A stretch of DNA of 64,000 nt from Erigeron canadensis (GCF_010389155.1 NC_057768.1:45425633-45489632), one strand, 5' to 3'; positions 48,401 to 61,700 are shown, numbered from the stretch's first letter. The notes: generated by a model from the letters alone, not told the origin. Numbers and translations: made by a program.

Positions 48401-51400
48401 ATATATATTCCACAAAGTGATATTTAGAGGTGGGATCAGTCAAAAAATATTTCTTACAATCAAATGTAGTTAGATTTGCTTACTGACCGTTTAAGACGTA
48501 TCATAGATCTGTGAAGGGCAATGAAAATACACGTGCTTCCCATCACTTCCTGCAAAAAAATAAAAGTTGTTTCGAAGTAAGAACCCAAGCACGACCGACG
48601 AGAAATGAATGGCTTGCATCCATTTAACATCTAGAATGAAGTAAACAATCCATGTTATGTCTAAACTACATGCACTTCTTAACCACTGGCCTAACCAATC
48701 AGTTTAGATGAAAATTAGCATCATGTGCATCATATATCTACATAGAAGTCATGAAGTTCTTCCATATTCAAACTTTCAGATAAAATTAGTTTAGGAGTAT
48801 TTTTGCAGATAATATTTGGGGAGTTTTACTGGTCATCTGATCATACAGTTAGATAAAAAAAAATAAACATCTTTTCATTCCATTACCTCTATTATTGGAA
48901 TAGATTTTATTGATCAGAAACTTGTTAATAGTCAAACAAGCAGGAAAACCTGTATTATGATATTCAATGAAGTCGTAATGAACCAATCTGATATGATCCC
49001 ACATCGGCCAAGTATGGGATAGGTTGGTGGTTTATAAGCCTAGGTGTCCCCTCATTCTTTGAGCTAGCTTTTGGGAGTGAGTTCTACACTTAGCTTATGG
49101 CATGATGCGAGCCTATTATTGGATGGGTTCGTATCAATTGGTATCACAGCCAGCCCTACCTTTCGAGGTTCCAACGCTCGGAGTAGTGGCCTATGGAGTG
49201 GTGGCTTGGACCCAAGGAGAAGGATGCCAACCGTGACCAACATAGCCGTGACCGAGGACGTTGGCTCTTCAAAGGGTGGGGTATTGATATGATTCCACAT
49301 CGGCCAAGTATGGGATTGGTTGGTGGTTTATAAGCCTAAGTATCCCCTCATCCTTTGAGCTAGCTTTTGGGAGTGAGTTCTACACTTAGCTTATGGCATG
49401 ATTCGAGCCCATTATGGGATGGGTTCGTATCACAATCATACGATTTCTTTTGGTTCCTAATTCATGGCAAAATCATGTATCCTTCAATTTATATCTCTGT
49501 TGAATGCTCACTTGTACTCTATCACCCAAAAGAATATCTTTCACTAATGAGAAATCTAGTTTATTGTGCAACAACAATTAATTATGCATGAAAGATTTCA
49601 ACTGCTTTTTGTTACTGCAAAATAATTAGTATGCATTTAGGGAAAAGTTAGGAAAGGAACAAGACATCTGGCACCTTAAGTTTAGCTTTGATTAAAAGGA
49701 CGTAATATAGAAATCACATTAAAAAACATTGAAATATCTTTTTTAGGCAAAAAGATAACCTCGTCACTAGGAAATAAAAATGCCGGTGGCCTCAGGTTGT
49801 GATAATCCTTCAAGCAACTTAATGGCTTAAAACCCAGAAGACGTAGGTTTCCTGTTGAAACTTTCTTGATTTCTGAAAGCTCTTCTACTGAAAACTTGAT
49901 ATCCTCACTGGGTAAGTAGATGGAATTGTCATATAAGATTAGTACATCAGGTGTAAGCCATTAAAAGACAAATTGCTACAAATTCTCAAGTGATGCGTGA
50001 ACCAATATAACCTCCAATGCTGTAGCAAACAAACACCTTCATGCATGAAATTAAAATGCATAGAACAATTTCAGTAAGTCGAAATTTGTAATTTACTTTT
50101 TGTAGCTTTGAAAACGCTTTGGAGTCTCTTGCACGAGTGCCCCAGTGTCAGCACATATAAAGGACCGCTCAGCCTGCGAAATTTGTAAAAAAGTATCAAC
50201 CATCACAGATTCACAGCTGTAGAATGATATAATAGCAAGCAACAATTTACCTTTAAAGGAATATTGGTGACAGAATCGAGCCATGTAACTTTCGCTGCAA
50301 CAACAGAAAAGATTCAGCCCCCAAGGCCCACAAATTCCCATCTTGCAGTTTTATTTTAATTTTCTTTCGATGCCATAAAAGCAACTTGCTGACCTGGAAC
50401 AGCAGGACGGATAAGTGCATATGTATTTACTTCGATTGATAAACCACCTGCGATCATAAATGTGATCCTGCGAACTTTGCGCTTCTTGAACATGCGTTTT
50501 CTTAATTGTTTATTTAAGTCTTCAAATCTGAAATAATTTTTTTTTAAATAGATTCATAAACCAAAGCAGAAACAGAAAGGGAATCAACAATCCTACAAAA
50601 GCAACTTTGTTTCTAGAATCTGGCCCATTGTAGTTAACCTTAAAATCAGCAATACCTAATGAATTGTGAGCATATATCTCATTCACAAAGACATAACAAG
50701 ACCCAATACCCATACAAAAGATTTAAAGCTAAATTGCAAACCAGCTATCCAATGTGTGAATAACAATAAGAAAAAACAAAATGCTCTGTTCAGTTTTGAT
50801 GGAATTAAATGGCCAACGAAGGGAGTGAACAACGCGATGGAATGACTAAGGAACGGAATAGGTTATTAGTCACTACTGTTCCAGTATCAAGTTTGCTTAT
50901 CCACTAGAGCAAACTAAAATATTCAAAGTGATCTTTGGCATGCATAAATAGACACTTAAATAAAAGTAAATAGATAACTAAAGACAAAATTTGATGAAAA
51001 AACTATATATATAACTCAAACCCACTATATAGGACGTACTCAAATACACATCTCCCTTGATGCATAGTATATATATTAACTACCAGTTGAGCAAACATTT
51101 GCTCGCCATTTCATAGTATTTTTATCAATATGATTTTTTCCTAATAATCATGAAGAGTAACTATTGTATATGTATAAGTACTATGATTTTGTTTTCATTA
51201 TTTTCTCTGTAACATAATCATCAACCTTCACTTATTAATCAAAAGATGAACCATTATTTATAACTTCAATTATTTGATTTACATTTGAAACTACCAACAT
51301 ATTGGTTTTCACAAGGACTTCATAGCCATATATGTACTACCGTCCAACTAGCAATTTTATTAGGACTTTTAAAGCATTAGAAATATAGTACAACATGCTA

Positions 51401-54400
51401 CTTCGAGTTAGTACACAATTAATGAAGGTTATCAATAACAACTTGTTCATGAAAATAAATTTAAGAAAACAATGAAATTCTAATATACCATAAAATATTA
51501 GTCCTCTGCCCTCTGGTTAATTTCTGGAAATAATAACAAAAGAGGCTTACTTGATCTTCTAAAGTTTTTGAAGATTATATGAATGAGAATCATAGAAGAG
51601 TTACCACTTATTAGTTATGTGAAGTACTAACGGATATCACAGAGGGTTGGTCAGCCTTTATAGTTTCTACCGCACAATATTAAAACCAAATAACTTGAAC
51701 TGTGCATACCTTTCTCCAGCCAACGGCATGAACTGAGCAAGCTCGTCACCATCCAATCCAATCAAGTCCTGGTATGTAAAAGATTAATGCAGTGATGTGT
51801 ACATTAAAAGGAGATTTATGATCTAAAACATAAATTCTTGGCGTCAACGTACAGCATAAAAAAGTGAGACGTTAAATTCTTCATTTGGACTACTTAGAGG
51901 AAGAAGTTCAATCGATATTCCAAGATCTTGTGCATCCTGCAAAGTAAAAAATAATCATCTTGTAAGTACTTCACCTACACCCCATTTTCCCAAAAAAGGG
52001 TCCACATTTTACTTTTTAACATCAAATAGTTGGACTTGTAACCTTAAACCTCATATAATCGGTTTGTTGATAAAAAAGACAGAAATAAAATCTTGATACA
52101 TTTTACTAAAAACTACAATAACAATAAGAACTAAAAAAAAAGGTAAATAGCAAACAATATCCACGTCAACTTTAACCATGTAGTAGGTTGGAACTTCTGA
52201 ATCAAATGTCATCAAAATTAGATACCTACATAGTAACATAGCCATATGCCTTTACCAACATCAAGAGTTTACCTTAGCTCGCTGCAATGTTGTTCTAGCC
52301 ATATCTAGCTTTGTCACTCCCTTGATTTTTCCAAAAGGATCGTCTTCATTTGTAAGCAGCAATATGCGCTTATCAGCTGTTTTGGCAGATCTGCACATTT
52401 AATCACATTGTTATACCCTAATGGCCTAATAACTTGTAATGTACATGATTTTTTTTGAACAGCAAAATGTAATGTAATGTACATGATTACAGGATAAAAA
52501 CAAGAAAGGCTACCCTTTACGTAGTAGTGCTTGCGCAACCCAGAGTGCATTGTACAACGAATTATCCCTAGAACCAGGGACAATGCCATACTCGCTCCCA
52601 ATGACTTTACTGAAAGATTCTACATTCATAAAACAGGTGTAATGTAAAAAAGAACAGTCTACATTGTCAAGCAAACAATTTGTTATTTGCATCAACGACC
52701 AAAAAAATCATCATAGTTTAAAGTCTTTATGGCTAACCAGTATACCGCCACAAACTTGACAACCTTCAATTGTACAATATAGCATTACTTTAATCTTAAT
52801 TTTAGAGTAAAAGGTTGGAGTACACCCATAGTCTCTTTTGTTTTGTAAAGCTGATACTTATTACCAACCTCAGAAGTCAGAACCCCAAGCTGTTGATTGA
52901 GAAGCCAAAAACTACATTACAGAGAGAGTACACCCTAGATTTGAGTTCAACTTTTCCCTTTCCTTCTTTACAAACAAAAATCTAGCAGCAAAAACTATCA
53001 ACAAGAAGGTATACAACTTCGACACCCAACGTACAATTTAGTGCAGTAGAAACATTAATGCGCAAGAAACATCTGATCCATCATTCATAAAGACAGTTCA
53101 CCATATACAATCAAATTCAAGGGTGTCATAACTTTTATAAGACTATGAGACAAGCATACATACCTTCTACGTGATCAAACTCCTTTATAAACCGTGCTGT
53201 AAGGTTGTCCAAATGTTCTCTTTCAGCAACATTAAATACATAAACACCATTAAGATCTTGCAAGTTTTTCTTTTCTCTCTGCCAAAAATACCCATTATAA
53301 TAAATACATACTAATTAGTCAGGTTATAAAGAGAATAAAAAGAGTTGATGTAACAAACACAAACGAAGATAAAACATGATGGGCTCCTATTTATCTTTAT
53401 AACTAATCCACAAGATAATAGCATAGAATCAACAGAAAATAATACACATGTAAACAAGATCTTTTCTTAGAACTATAGAATATTCAACAAGCCTAGATTA
53501 TGCAAGTCCAGTTCTTACAGTATTGAAGAAGCATATGGCAATTTCATCATATGGTCTGTTGATGATCTGAACCTTGATAGATTGTGCAATGCAACTCACA
53601 GCAACATGAAAATGAGATGTATTCTCTTCATCTTCCTGTACGACATTACGATCATCAAAAACACCGATTCTCTTGCAAATAAAAATAGCAAAGAGATATT
53701 TATCATTACAATAATATTTACAAGCTAAAAAAAACATAGGAATCTAAAGATTAGAACGTTGTTGGTTTGTTGTAACCCATAATCATAAAAATTGGAAAAT
53801 GAGCTGTCCGGTTAGATTATAAAACTAGTCGATATGATGAAACACGAAACAGATGTCTTGGTTCACATTATTTTAATCGATAAAGTGTAACAACTTCCAT
53901 TTCTAGATGTCGTTACAAACACTTTCCACATCTACAACTTTCAATCAAGGATGACATATTTATGAATTCGTACAAAATTCGATCATATTGAGTTGCGTCA
54001 GCAAAAACACCCACCGGCCCCACAATAGACAAAACTAATAGCTGAATTAAAAGCTAAGCCGAAAATAATCGTATTTGAGACTACGTAAAAGCATTTAAAC
54101 ACAATAACAAATATGTGAAGGATTAAGTTTGAGAGTAGAGTAAATATCTGAACCTCGGTGGGACAAGTGAGAGTGAACATTTTGGGAGAAGCATCCACCA
54201 GGAACACCACTAGTTCTTTGCTAGACTGTCTGTCCTGTTTTTATTAAATCAGCATTATTATAAATTAATAAATCAAAATCATCATTAGTGTGAGAAAAAG
54301 AAAATGCATTCGTCTAACCATTTTTATAAATTTAATAATTAATAATAAATAAGACAGCAACAACAAGTTTGCAAGAAAACCTGATAGATATCATTTTCAG

Positions 54401-54446
54401 GATCATCTTCGTCGTCTCGAAAAACGTCATCAGGATCCATGTCCAT
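45451..54446 (-). CDS. KU70: ATP-dependent DNA helicase 2 subunit KU70
   Basis: This is the 70-kDa subunit of the Ku ring that binds broken DNA ends for non-homologous end joining and protects telomeres in the nucleus. Nineteen exons (5' to 3'): 54446-54381, 54234-54154, 53635-53519, 53278-53164, 52619-52514, 52390-52273, 51936-51853, 51768-51710, 50527-50394, 50294-50251, 50173-50097, 49907-49760, 48549-48488, 47291-47231, 46560-46468, 46363-46243, 46063-45961, 45887-45710 and 45564-45451. All are in frame and give 626 residues (Arabidopsis KU70 has 621). Visible are the vWA start KELVVFLVDASPKMF, FGSxxTHPQLVGLIAQ-type core (FYGSSTHPQLVGLIAQ), LPYSDDIRPIEE, a Lys-rich linker (TKKRKAAAEDK), and a C-terminal SAP domain at about 590-625 (LKDLTVMELKNYLIANGL). 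The acidic N-terminus MDMDPDDVFRDDEDDPEN is typical of plant KU70. Confidence 0.96.
48090..48170. mobile_element. fragment of the GCGC-rich hAT family
   Basis: GGCACAAAGCGGC, then TGAGCGCGCCTAACTGCCT and AAGGTGCGCTTTTTAAA resemble the subterminal part of the element at 30759-31438. Only one end-like piece is seen, with no duplication. It lies in KU70 intron 13. Confidence 0.4.
48989..49432 (+). mobile_element. complete TRIM retrotransposon in KU70 intron 12
   Basis: Two 148-bp LTRs (48989-49136 and 49285-49432) start TGATATGAT and end GTTCGTATCA and are over 90% identical. The 5' LTR is followed by TGGTATCACAGC (49139-49150), a one-mismatch initiator-Met-tRNA primer site. The 3' LTR is preceded by the purine tract AAAGGGTGGGG (49271-49281). 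A perfect 5-bp duplication CAATC (48984-48988 and 49433-49437) flanks it. The 148-bp interior has no coding capacity, the definition of a TRIM. Its orientation is opposite to KU70. Confidence 0.95.
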
Positions 54447-57065
54447 TTGAATCCAACTGACTAACTACTACTTGTATGCTGTTCTATATCATTAGAGTTA
54501 GAAAAAATTGTTATTAATTTTAACAGCAACCTAATCTATAATTAATTTAGAGTGAAAAATGTAAAGGAAAAGCGAGTAAAGGTAATTAGTTTACCGGCTG
54601 TGGACGAGGAGAAGGGACAAAGAATTAGGGAAATTTAGGGGGTCGGTGGGTTTAATAAAAGGGGGGGAAATAAATAGTGATAGAAATTTTTTGGGGGGAA
54701 GTATGTTCTCCTTCTCTTGCAAGTTTCGACTCCGACTAAGAGAGTCAATAGCATTTGACACATCTCGAAATTAAGAGTTGAAAGCGGAAACTCAGTTCAA
54801 CTCAGTAATTGGACGCCTCCCACCACCATCCGTTTAGGCCATTTTTTGGGGGGCTAATTTGGCCAACAATAAAGTTTATATCGTACAAGGAAAATGTGAT
54901 TAATAGACAATAATACCCCTAAAATCATCAAAGATTTTGACTATCAAATATGGATGTTTACTCCACCGCCATCACGAGAACATTTCATTTTCGTCTGATT
55001 GTAACTCATAATACATGTTCTCTCTCACACACACATGTGAGTATGTATATATGTATAAATTTGTATATGTGCCTATCAGCCTATGTATATAGATTTATTT
55101 TTGTTCGTGTGTATTACGAGAATTATAAAATCCGAAACATTTTCCAAACTATAAAGCTTCAAGACCACTGTTTTAGGGAGTTGATGACGGCGAATTCGTA
55201 GTCATGTCTTTGCAATTACATATATAGCAACCCGACAAACTAGAGAATTAATTACACGTTTCTTTTTTATCGCATTAAGTTATTCAAAAAGTGGTGGTCA
55301 TTGTTCCAACATGGCATCGAAGGAATTCGTAGCGTAATGGCAATGGTGGTCAGAGACGGCATCAATCAATCTCCAAAATCAAACACAAAAGATTACGAAT
55401 ATTCAGGTTCGTTGAGTTTCTTTGGAATGAGTATGGACTCGGGTGACTTTGGTCAACATAAAACACATATAACTTGATTACTTAAACAATATAAGAGTAT
55501 TTTGGTCTTTAAAATTCCTTGTATGAATAAAAGTTTCCCTTGAGCAAATCAACTCCTCATTTTTATTTTTTTTTAGTTCTAGGTGTTCATATTAGCGGAT
55601 TAGCCTATTAGGTGGTGGCATCCTCTCCAAAATGCATAATTTTTCAATTTTATACTAGTCAGTCTCGCATTATGCGACGGTGTTAACTACGACTATGATC
55701 CGGTGATATCGGTGATGGGCGATGATGATCTAAATGAGTAATGGAGATATATTCAGTGTAATTTGATTCATTAAAGATAAAATAATCATTTCGCATCTCT
55801 TTTTTTTTTAACTTTTCAACAAGGGTAATAATGTTTATATAGTACTCGTATAGATATGTTTTTAAGAACATCATTTTATACCACTCACTTTTAAAATACA
55901 CTTATGCATATGATGAAACTCATTACTTTCGAAAAAACTCATATTAATTCACCCTTACAAATGTAATCATGAGACTCGAACTTAATTGCATTTGGGATGT
56001 GACGTGATGCAAATTTCCTCTCCCTCAATATACACCATTCCTTTTAGCCTAAATAATTGTGATAGGGCTGATATCATATGCATTAATTAGTTTTTAAGTC
56101 ATATATAAATTAAAATATGCCTTTATAACTAATCATAAAACAATTGATAAGTGATTGATCAGTTTTTTTCTTTAATTTTTTATTGGGTTTTACATGCTCT
56201 TAGTTTAACCGAAACGAACAAGTTCATGTCTAAAAATTAAACCTACAAACAAAATGCTTTTTCATTTATGATATATAAAAATACCATGAAATATGCTTGA
56301 TAGTATGTAGTCAAAAAAGGATACAAGGGTCACATTTTGTTTTTGTTTTTTTTTTTTACCTAATTTTGCCAACTCATCAGATTTGGATTATATTTTTTTT
56401 GTTATAAATGTGAAATTTAATTAACTTGAATACAATTTTAAATTAAAGGTAATTATGGGATTGTCATAACTTAAATCATAAAATTAACTTATAAAAAAAA
56501 CAAATAACATTAATTAAAAAAAACGATGGAAGTTTACTAGAAATTGCTAAATAACATTTTTTTTTCTGCTCAAACAAAAATGTTTAACAACGTAAGACCT
56601 TCGGGATAAATTGTGTTTGTGATGTGAATATCATATATGTATGTTGCTTTTCTTGTTGACCTGTATATCTGACTTGCTTTACGAGCCAAATACTAATTCT
56701 AACTCGAGCTCGTTCGGTGGCCGCCAAGAAGTGTATTATATAACTCTTATCATTCAAATTGGGTACCAAATATTTTTACCAATGGAAACCAAAACTTTTA
56801 CCACTAGGTCATCACCTTTGTCGTTTGTTTATCTATGTTGTTTCATTCACCTTAGATAGACACTAGTGAGAGGTTTGTTAATGATATTGTAACTGATTAA
56901 AAACATTATTGTCGTCATAGCCCATAATACCTGAGAAACATGTCAACTCGAAAAGATAATACAAAAAAACTTATTTAAGACAGATCGTCATACGTTGTTG
57001 ATCATCTCATGTATGTTGACCTTTCTGGCTGTTAAAATTCTTTCATACTTAGTAACCTACAAACC
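54447..57065. other. KU70 promoter and intergenic DNA
   Basis: The first 300 bases are the KU70 5' region. Beyond that only AT-rich sequence and weak CA/TG microsatellite-like stretches (about 55020-55070) were seen, with no supported gene. Confidence 0.35.
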
Positions 57066-57930
57066 TATAACACCCGTGAGTTTTGACCTCGTTAACCTTC
57101 CTAATTACTTGTAAGGTCGACACTTAGTGTCATTATGTGATTATAAAAATGTCGAGTTAACTATATGTTCCTTAGCGTATTTTGGTATTGTTATACATTT
57201 ATGCTTTTAGTTATGATACTCGTAAGGTTGTGATTAGCTAGTCGTATAGGCAGTGTGTGTAGTAGGTGATCTTACCCACCAAAAACCCCTCTTACCCTTT
57301 CATATTTTATCTTATCACTAGCTCTCTACCTTATCTTCTTATTTCTTTTTTTCCCCTAAATTGCAAAAACTTCATCATCATCTTATCTTCATTTCTTCTT
57401 CTAAATCTTGGATCTAAGGCTTGTGTGATGATCAAAATTATTACTAAATAAATCCTTACTAATTAAAAACTTTAAAAGTTCAAGATTTATTGGGTATTTC
57501 AAAAGTTCATCATTCAATTGCTTCAAAATTCAGTTTTGACTTTCAAGAAGGTTTTGGTAAGTGAAATATCTTTCAAAAGTTTATGTTTATGTTGTTGAAT
57601 GTGTTTCTTAACTAGATCTTGAGTTTCTATGGCCAAGTCTTTAAATCGATTCGGTTCTAGTTTGGTTTATGGTTTCAAAAGATGATCTTGTGATTTTGGA
57701 AGTGAACTATGAAAAGAAAATGATTTTTATGTTTAGTTATAGTAGAAACATGTTGTGTTAAAGTTTGTTTAACTTGTTATGAATTGTTGTTTTGTGATAA
57801 TTTATATGCTTACTTGTTGGTTCACGGGTAATTAACCATTAATTTCATTTAGACTTGTTGCTTTATGTAGTACCATCTCATGTTGTGATCTTCTCGATAC
57901 CCTATGATTCCGCCTTTTTGGGGTGTTACA
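57066..57930. mobile_element. solo LTR of an LTR retrotransposon
   Basis: It starts TATAACACCC (a one-base variant of TGTAACACCC) and ends GGGTGTTACA. It is 865 bp and is flanked by a perfect 5-bp duplication AAACC (57061-57065 and 57931-57935). No internal retroelement sequence lies on either side, so the element was lost by LTR recombination. The strand cannot be set from a solo LTR alone. Confidence 0.85.
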
Positions 57931-58235
57931 AAACCACTCCATTATAAATACGTTCAATGTCATTGGCATCTTAATCGACATTCCGGTTTAGAACTATACA
58001 TTTGATATTTGAAAGTATAAATATGACATTTTTTTCATTAAACAACATTAACAAGTATTCACTTAAAGAATTAATTAGGATTGGTGGTGTATGCCAATTG
58101 GTGTATAGATGGCATACACTCAAATCCTTGGGGATTATCGTGTCGAACCCAAGGGTAAAAACAAGTGTAATATTCATAACCCTTTTCATCATAAACCCTT
58201 TTTCATCTCTATAAAACAAACCCTAAAATGTCGTC

Positions 58236-59090
58236 ATGTCTCTTCCACCACAGATTTAGTTAGAAATTCTACAACGTCCTCCCGACCAAACGAGTGGTCG
58301 TTTCATGAGCGTTTGTTAGTCGTGGCTGTCTTTACTCACGAGCCATAAATTCATCAAAAATCATAAACCCCAAAACACCTGTCTATTATTCAGTGTCATA
58401 ACTGATGGATTCACTCCAACCTTTAGTGTAATCCTTTGTTATCACACCCAATCGATCACTATGAAGCGCTGATAACACCTACTAAACTTCTTATTGACTT
58501 GGATGGTAATATAGAGTTCCACGGTTCGCGTAATGGGCTTTTGTTGTGTCTACCCATGAAAATTTGGTGTTTGTAAACGGAACAACCAGTCAGTTTGTAC
58601 TACTGCCACGATGTGGTTTTGGTCCATTGCCTCAACGTACATATGCCTTAGGATTTCATTATGATGATTACAAGGTGATAAAAATCTCAACCAATCCCGG
58701 TATAGCAACCTCTTAGGTTTGTCTTTATAGCTTTGAAACTAATAGTTGGGGGCTAACTATCGATTGTCTTCTTGGCTTTATTTGGGGAAAAAATCATTCG
58801 TATATCTTAAGGGTGGTTGTATATGTTGGTTGTGTAACAAGGGTATTGTAACCCTAATTTTAGCTGATGAATCTATAACATTGATTCAAATACCAAAATT
58901 ACTTTAAAAACTTGTCTGCCAACATTACAGTGTTTGGTGGCGAACTTGCCATACATTGGGACTATAATTTATTGGTAATGGATGAAGAGAGATTTTGGAC
59001 CAAATTCTCCCTCAATAGACTCGGAGAATATATATCAACTGGTAACATGCGCGAAACCCTGATTTTTGATAATGAAAATGGGAAAGTGTA
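58236..59090 (+). pseudogene. F-box / F-box-associated-domain pseudogene, plus-strand arm
   Basis: From ATG 58236 the frame reads MSLPPQI, stop, LEILQR, then FMSVC, stop, SWLSLLTSHKFI: an F-box with two in-frame stops and an altered middle. Further on are TPTKLLIDLDGNIEFHGS, then after a frameshift ENLVFVNG and QFVLLPRCGFGPLPQRTYAL, FHYDDYKVIKI, and finally LLVMDEERFWTKFSLNRLGEY near the junction. These are blocks of the plant FBA-type F-box family (substrate adaptors of SCF ubiquitin ligases). It is not translatable as one protein. Confidence 0.85.
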
Positions 59091-59094
59091 AGTG

Positions 59095-59915
59095 TCATGC
59101 ATGTTACCATCTGATATATATTCCCCAAGTCTATATATTGAGGGGAAATTTGGTCCAACATATGTATTCATCCACCACCCACAAATTATAGTCCAAATGT
59201 ATAGCAAGTTTGCCACTACTCTATAATGTTGGCATACATGTTTTTAAAGTGATCTAGTACTTTAATCAATGTTATAGACTCATCAGCTAAATTTTAGGGT
59301 TACAATACCCTTGTTACACACCCAACATATACACCCGCCACTAAGATAAACGAATGATTGTTTTCACCAAATAAAGACAAATGGGCAATCCATAATTTGG
59401 ACCCAACTATTAGTTTGAAAGTTATAAAGACAGACATGAGAGGTCGCTAGACCAGGATTGGGAAAGATCTTGATCACCTTGCAATCATCAGAATAAAAAC
59501 CTAAGCCATGTGCACTTTAATTGATGCAATGGGCCATAACCACGTCGTGACAGTTGTATAGACTTACTGGTTGTTCAGTTTACAAGCACCAAATTTTCAT
59601 GGTTGTTCAGCCCATTACATGAACCGTGGAACTGTATATTAACATCTAAGTCAATCAGAAGTTTAGTTGGCGTTATCAGCACTTCATTGTGATCGATTGG
59701 GTGTGATAACAATGGATTACACTTAGGGTCTTGGGTGCATTGATTGGTTATGGTGCTGAACAAGAGATAAGTACGTTAGAGGGGTTATGCTTTTCGATGA
59801 ATTTATGGCTGGTGAGTAACGACAGCAACGACTTACATACGCTTCTGAAACAACCTACTAATTTGGCTGGGAGACAACGTAGGATTTCTAATTGGATCTA
59901 TGGTGGAAGAGACAT
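59095..59915 (-). pseudogene. F-box / F-box-associated-domain pseudogene, minus-strand arm
   Basis: From ATG 59915 on the minus strand the frame reads MSLPP, stop, IQLEILRCLPAKLVG, then FRSVCKSLLSLLTSHKFI. It continues to TPTKLLIDLDVNIQFHGSCNG and ENLVLVN, with later frameshifts before the segment reading MDEYICWTKFPLN-like sequence. It retains the F-box better than the plus-strand arm (one early stop instead of two). It is the inverted partner of 58236-59090. Confidence 0.85.
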
Positions 59916-60025
59916 GACGACAATTTAGGGTTTGTTTCAATAGAGATGAAAAGGGTTTATGATGAAAAACAAAAGGGTGATAAATCATTATACTTCTTTT
60001 TATCCTTGGGTTGGATATGATAATA

Positions 60026-61700
60026 TTATTGGGCTATAAAATTTCCGTTGGGCTTTACAACGTTTGTGTCTCCCAGCTTCAATTCCTCATTTCCTTAGTG
60101 TATACCTTTTATAGAGATCAACGTTTAAGTCGTTGGTATAGTTGTTGAATTAGTTCGTTCGCCTTCATCATTCCATGAATATGAATATCACTGTATCTAT
60201 TCTATTTTTTTAAATAAAAAGATGGACGAATTTAAGCGACACAAGGTTGAATCCAGTAGATCGTGACAACAATGCAACTCTGTGTATCAAATTATTATTC
60301 ACTTAAAACTGCTTTTATATATTTATTTATTTTACACATCAATTAAGCTTTTCTGTAGCTTTCTACTCGCGCGTAAGCAATATTTTAAAAGGATTTCATC
60401 GACGCTTAGTTGCAAGTTGGAATTTTGCACTTGTATTTTATATTTTTATTTACCTGTCGTGAAGAAAAGGTCATCTAAAGTTGACCAAAGTAAATTGATT
60501 TAAGACAACAATATTAAAAAGGAAAAGTAAAGATGGTGTTATCATATATTTAAGTCGGGTGAAATCTCTTTCACATACTAATTATTTAATTCATAAATGT
60601 TTAATAAATAAATAATGACCCCATATTTTTTATGAATTAAAAAATTAATATGTGAGAGGGATTTCACCTTAACCTAAGTGCCTAAGAATATCAGCTGCCC
60701 TTCCCCATATTAAAATGTACAAAATGACAAGCTGCAGGGAGAAACTTCCATAAAGGGATGGAGGAACAAGGCGGGGAACCACAATTAGTAAAAAAGAAAA
60801 ACAAAACCAAAACAAATAGTCAAATGCTATTAAACACACATTATTGTACATCCATATTGTACTTATGCTTATTATAATATACGAGTAACGGCCGTTTTTT
60901 TTTTTTTTTTCATTAGGTACTTAATGTATTAAATAACTAAATGTATAAATAATGAATGCATAAATAATGTATGAATGTATTAAGTAAAAAATAAGTAATT
61001 AATGGTTATTTTTGTTTACTAAGTAAAAAAAAAGAAATTTGACTGAATTCATTAAATATTTAAACATTAATAAGCCTATTAAGTAAAAAAAGAACGAGGC
61101 CTAAGTGATATAATATACGAATAACACTGTATAAGTTAAGACGGTGAGAAAGACTATTTAAGATCCGCTTAATGTCGAGACCCTATCATTGTGCGATTAA
61201 CGCACATCATATACATCTGAGGTAAAATTTACTTGTCAAAATAATACGAACACTGTACTAGTTTTTATATTTTATAGAAAATGTTACGATTTGTTTATAT
61301 ATAGCTTTTAAAGCAATGGGAAATGGTAATAAAATACCCCATTTGCATAACATGCAAATCGAGGGTCGATATTTCACCGCTGACTTCAACACAAAAAGAC
61401 AAAACCAATTCATAACTTGTACTTTCTGCCTACATTAGTGTACCATAAATTACACCAACAATAATGATAAAATCCAACTTAATAAATTATGCATTTTTTA
61501 CAATTAGAAAATGAAATTCATACAGTCCTAAATGTCCATAAAAATTAAGAAAAAATTACAAAAAAGTAAATTTAGAAAAGAGAAAAAAAACACAATTATA
61601 TATATCAATAATAGAATTACCATAATCCCCCCTAGTGTTTTGGGGTTTGTCATGAAATAAGACGGATTATATCTCGTCCTCGTCCTCGTCGTTGTTGGTG
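60026..61700. other. intergenic DNA between the F-box palindrome and the glutaredoxin
   Basis: No gene was recognised. It contains the small foldback at 60557-60668, a T tract at about 60897-60911, and AT-rich short repeats (AATGTATTAAGTAAAAAA-like) at 60915-61095. Confidence 0.35.
60557..60668. mobile_element. 112-bp foldback MITE
   Basis: GGTGAAATCTCTTTCACATA at the left is the near-perfect inverse of the right end TATGTGAGAGGGATTTCACC. Pairing continues through TTAATTCATAAA, giving arms of about 40 bp around an AT-rich loop. No certain target duplication was found. Confidence 0.65.

Larger units (their letters stand above)
58134..60025. repeat. large inverted duplication of an F-box gene
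   Basis: The left arm 58134 to about 59055 and the right arm about 59095 to 60025 are inverse copies at roughly 80-85% identity, separated by about 40 bp. Matching landmarks include the arm ends (ATTATCGTGTCGAACCC and, inverted, ATTATCATATCCAACCC), the ATG region, and AATATATATCA with GGTAACATGC next to the centre. A transcript across it could form a hairpin of about 900 bp. Confidence 0.9.

Noticed and set aside
54950..55201. 83-codon frame upstream of KU70
   Set aside because: Composition follows CA/TG-rich non-coding DNA, with no recognisable domain or splice partners.
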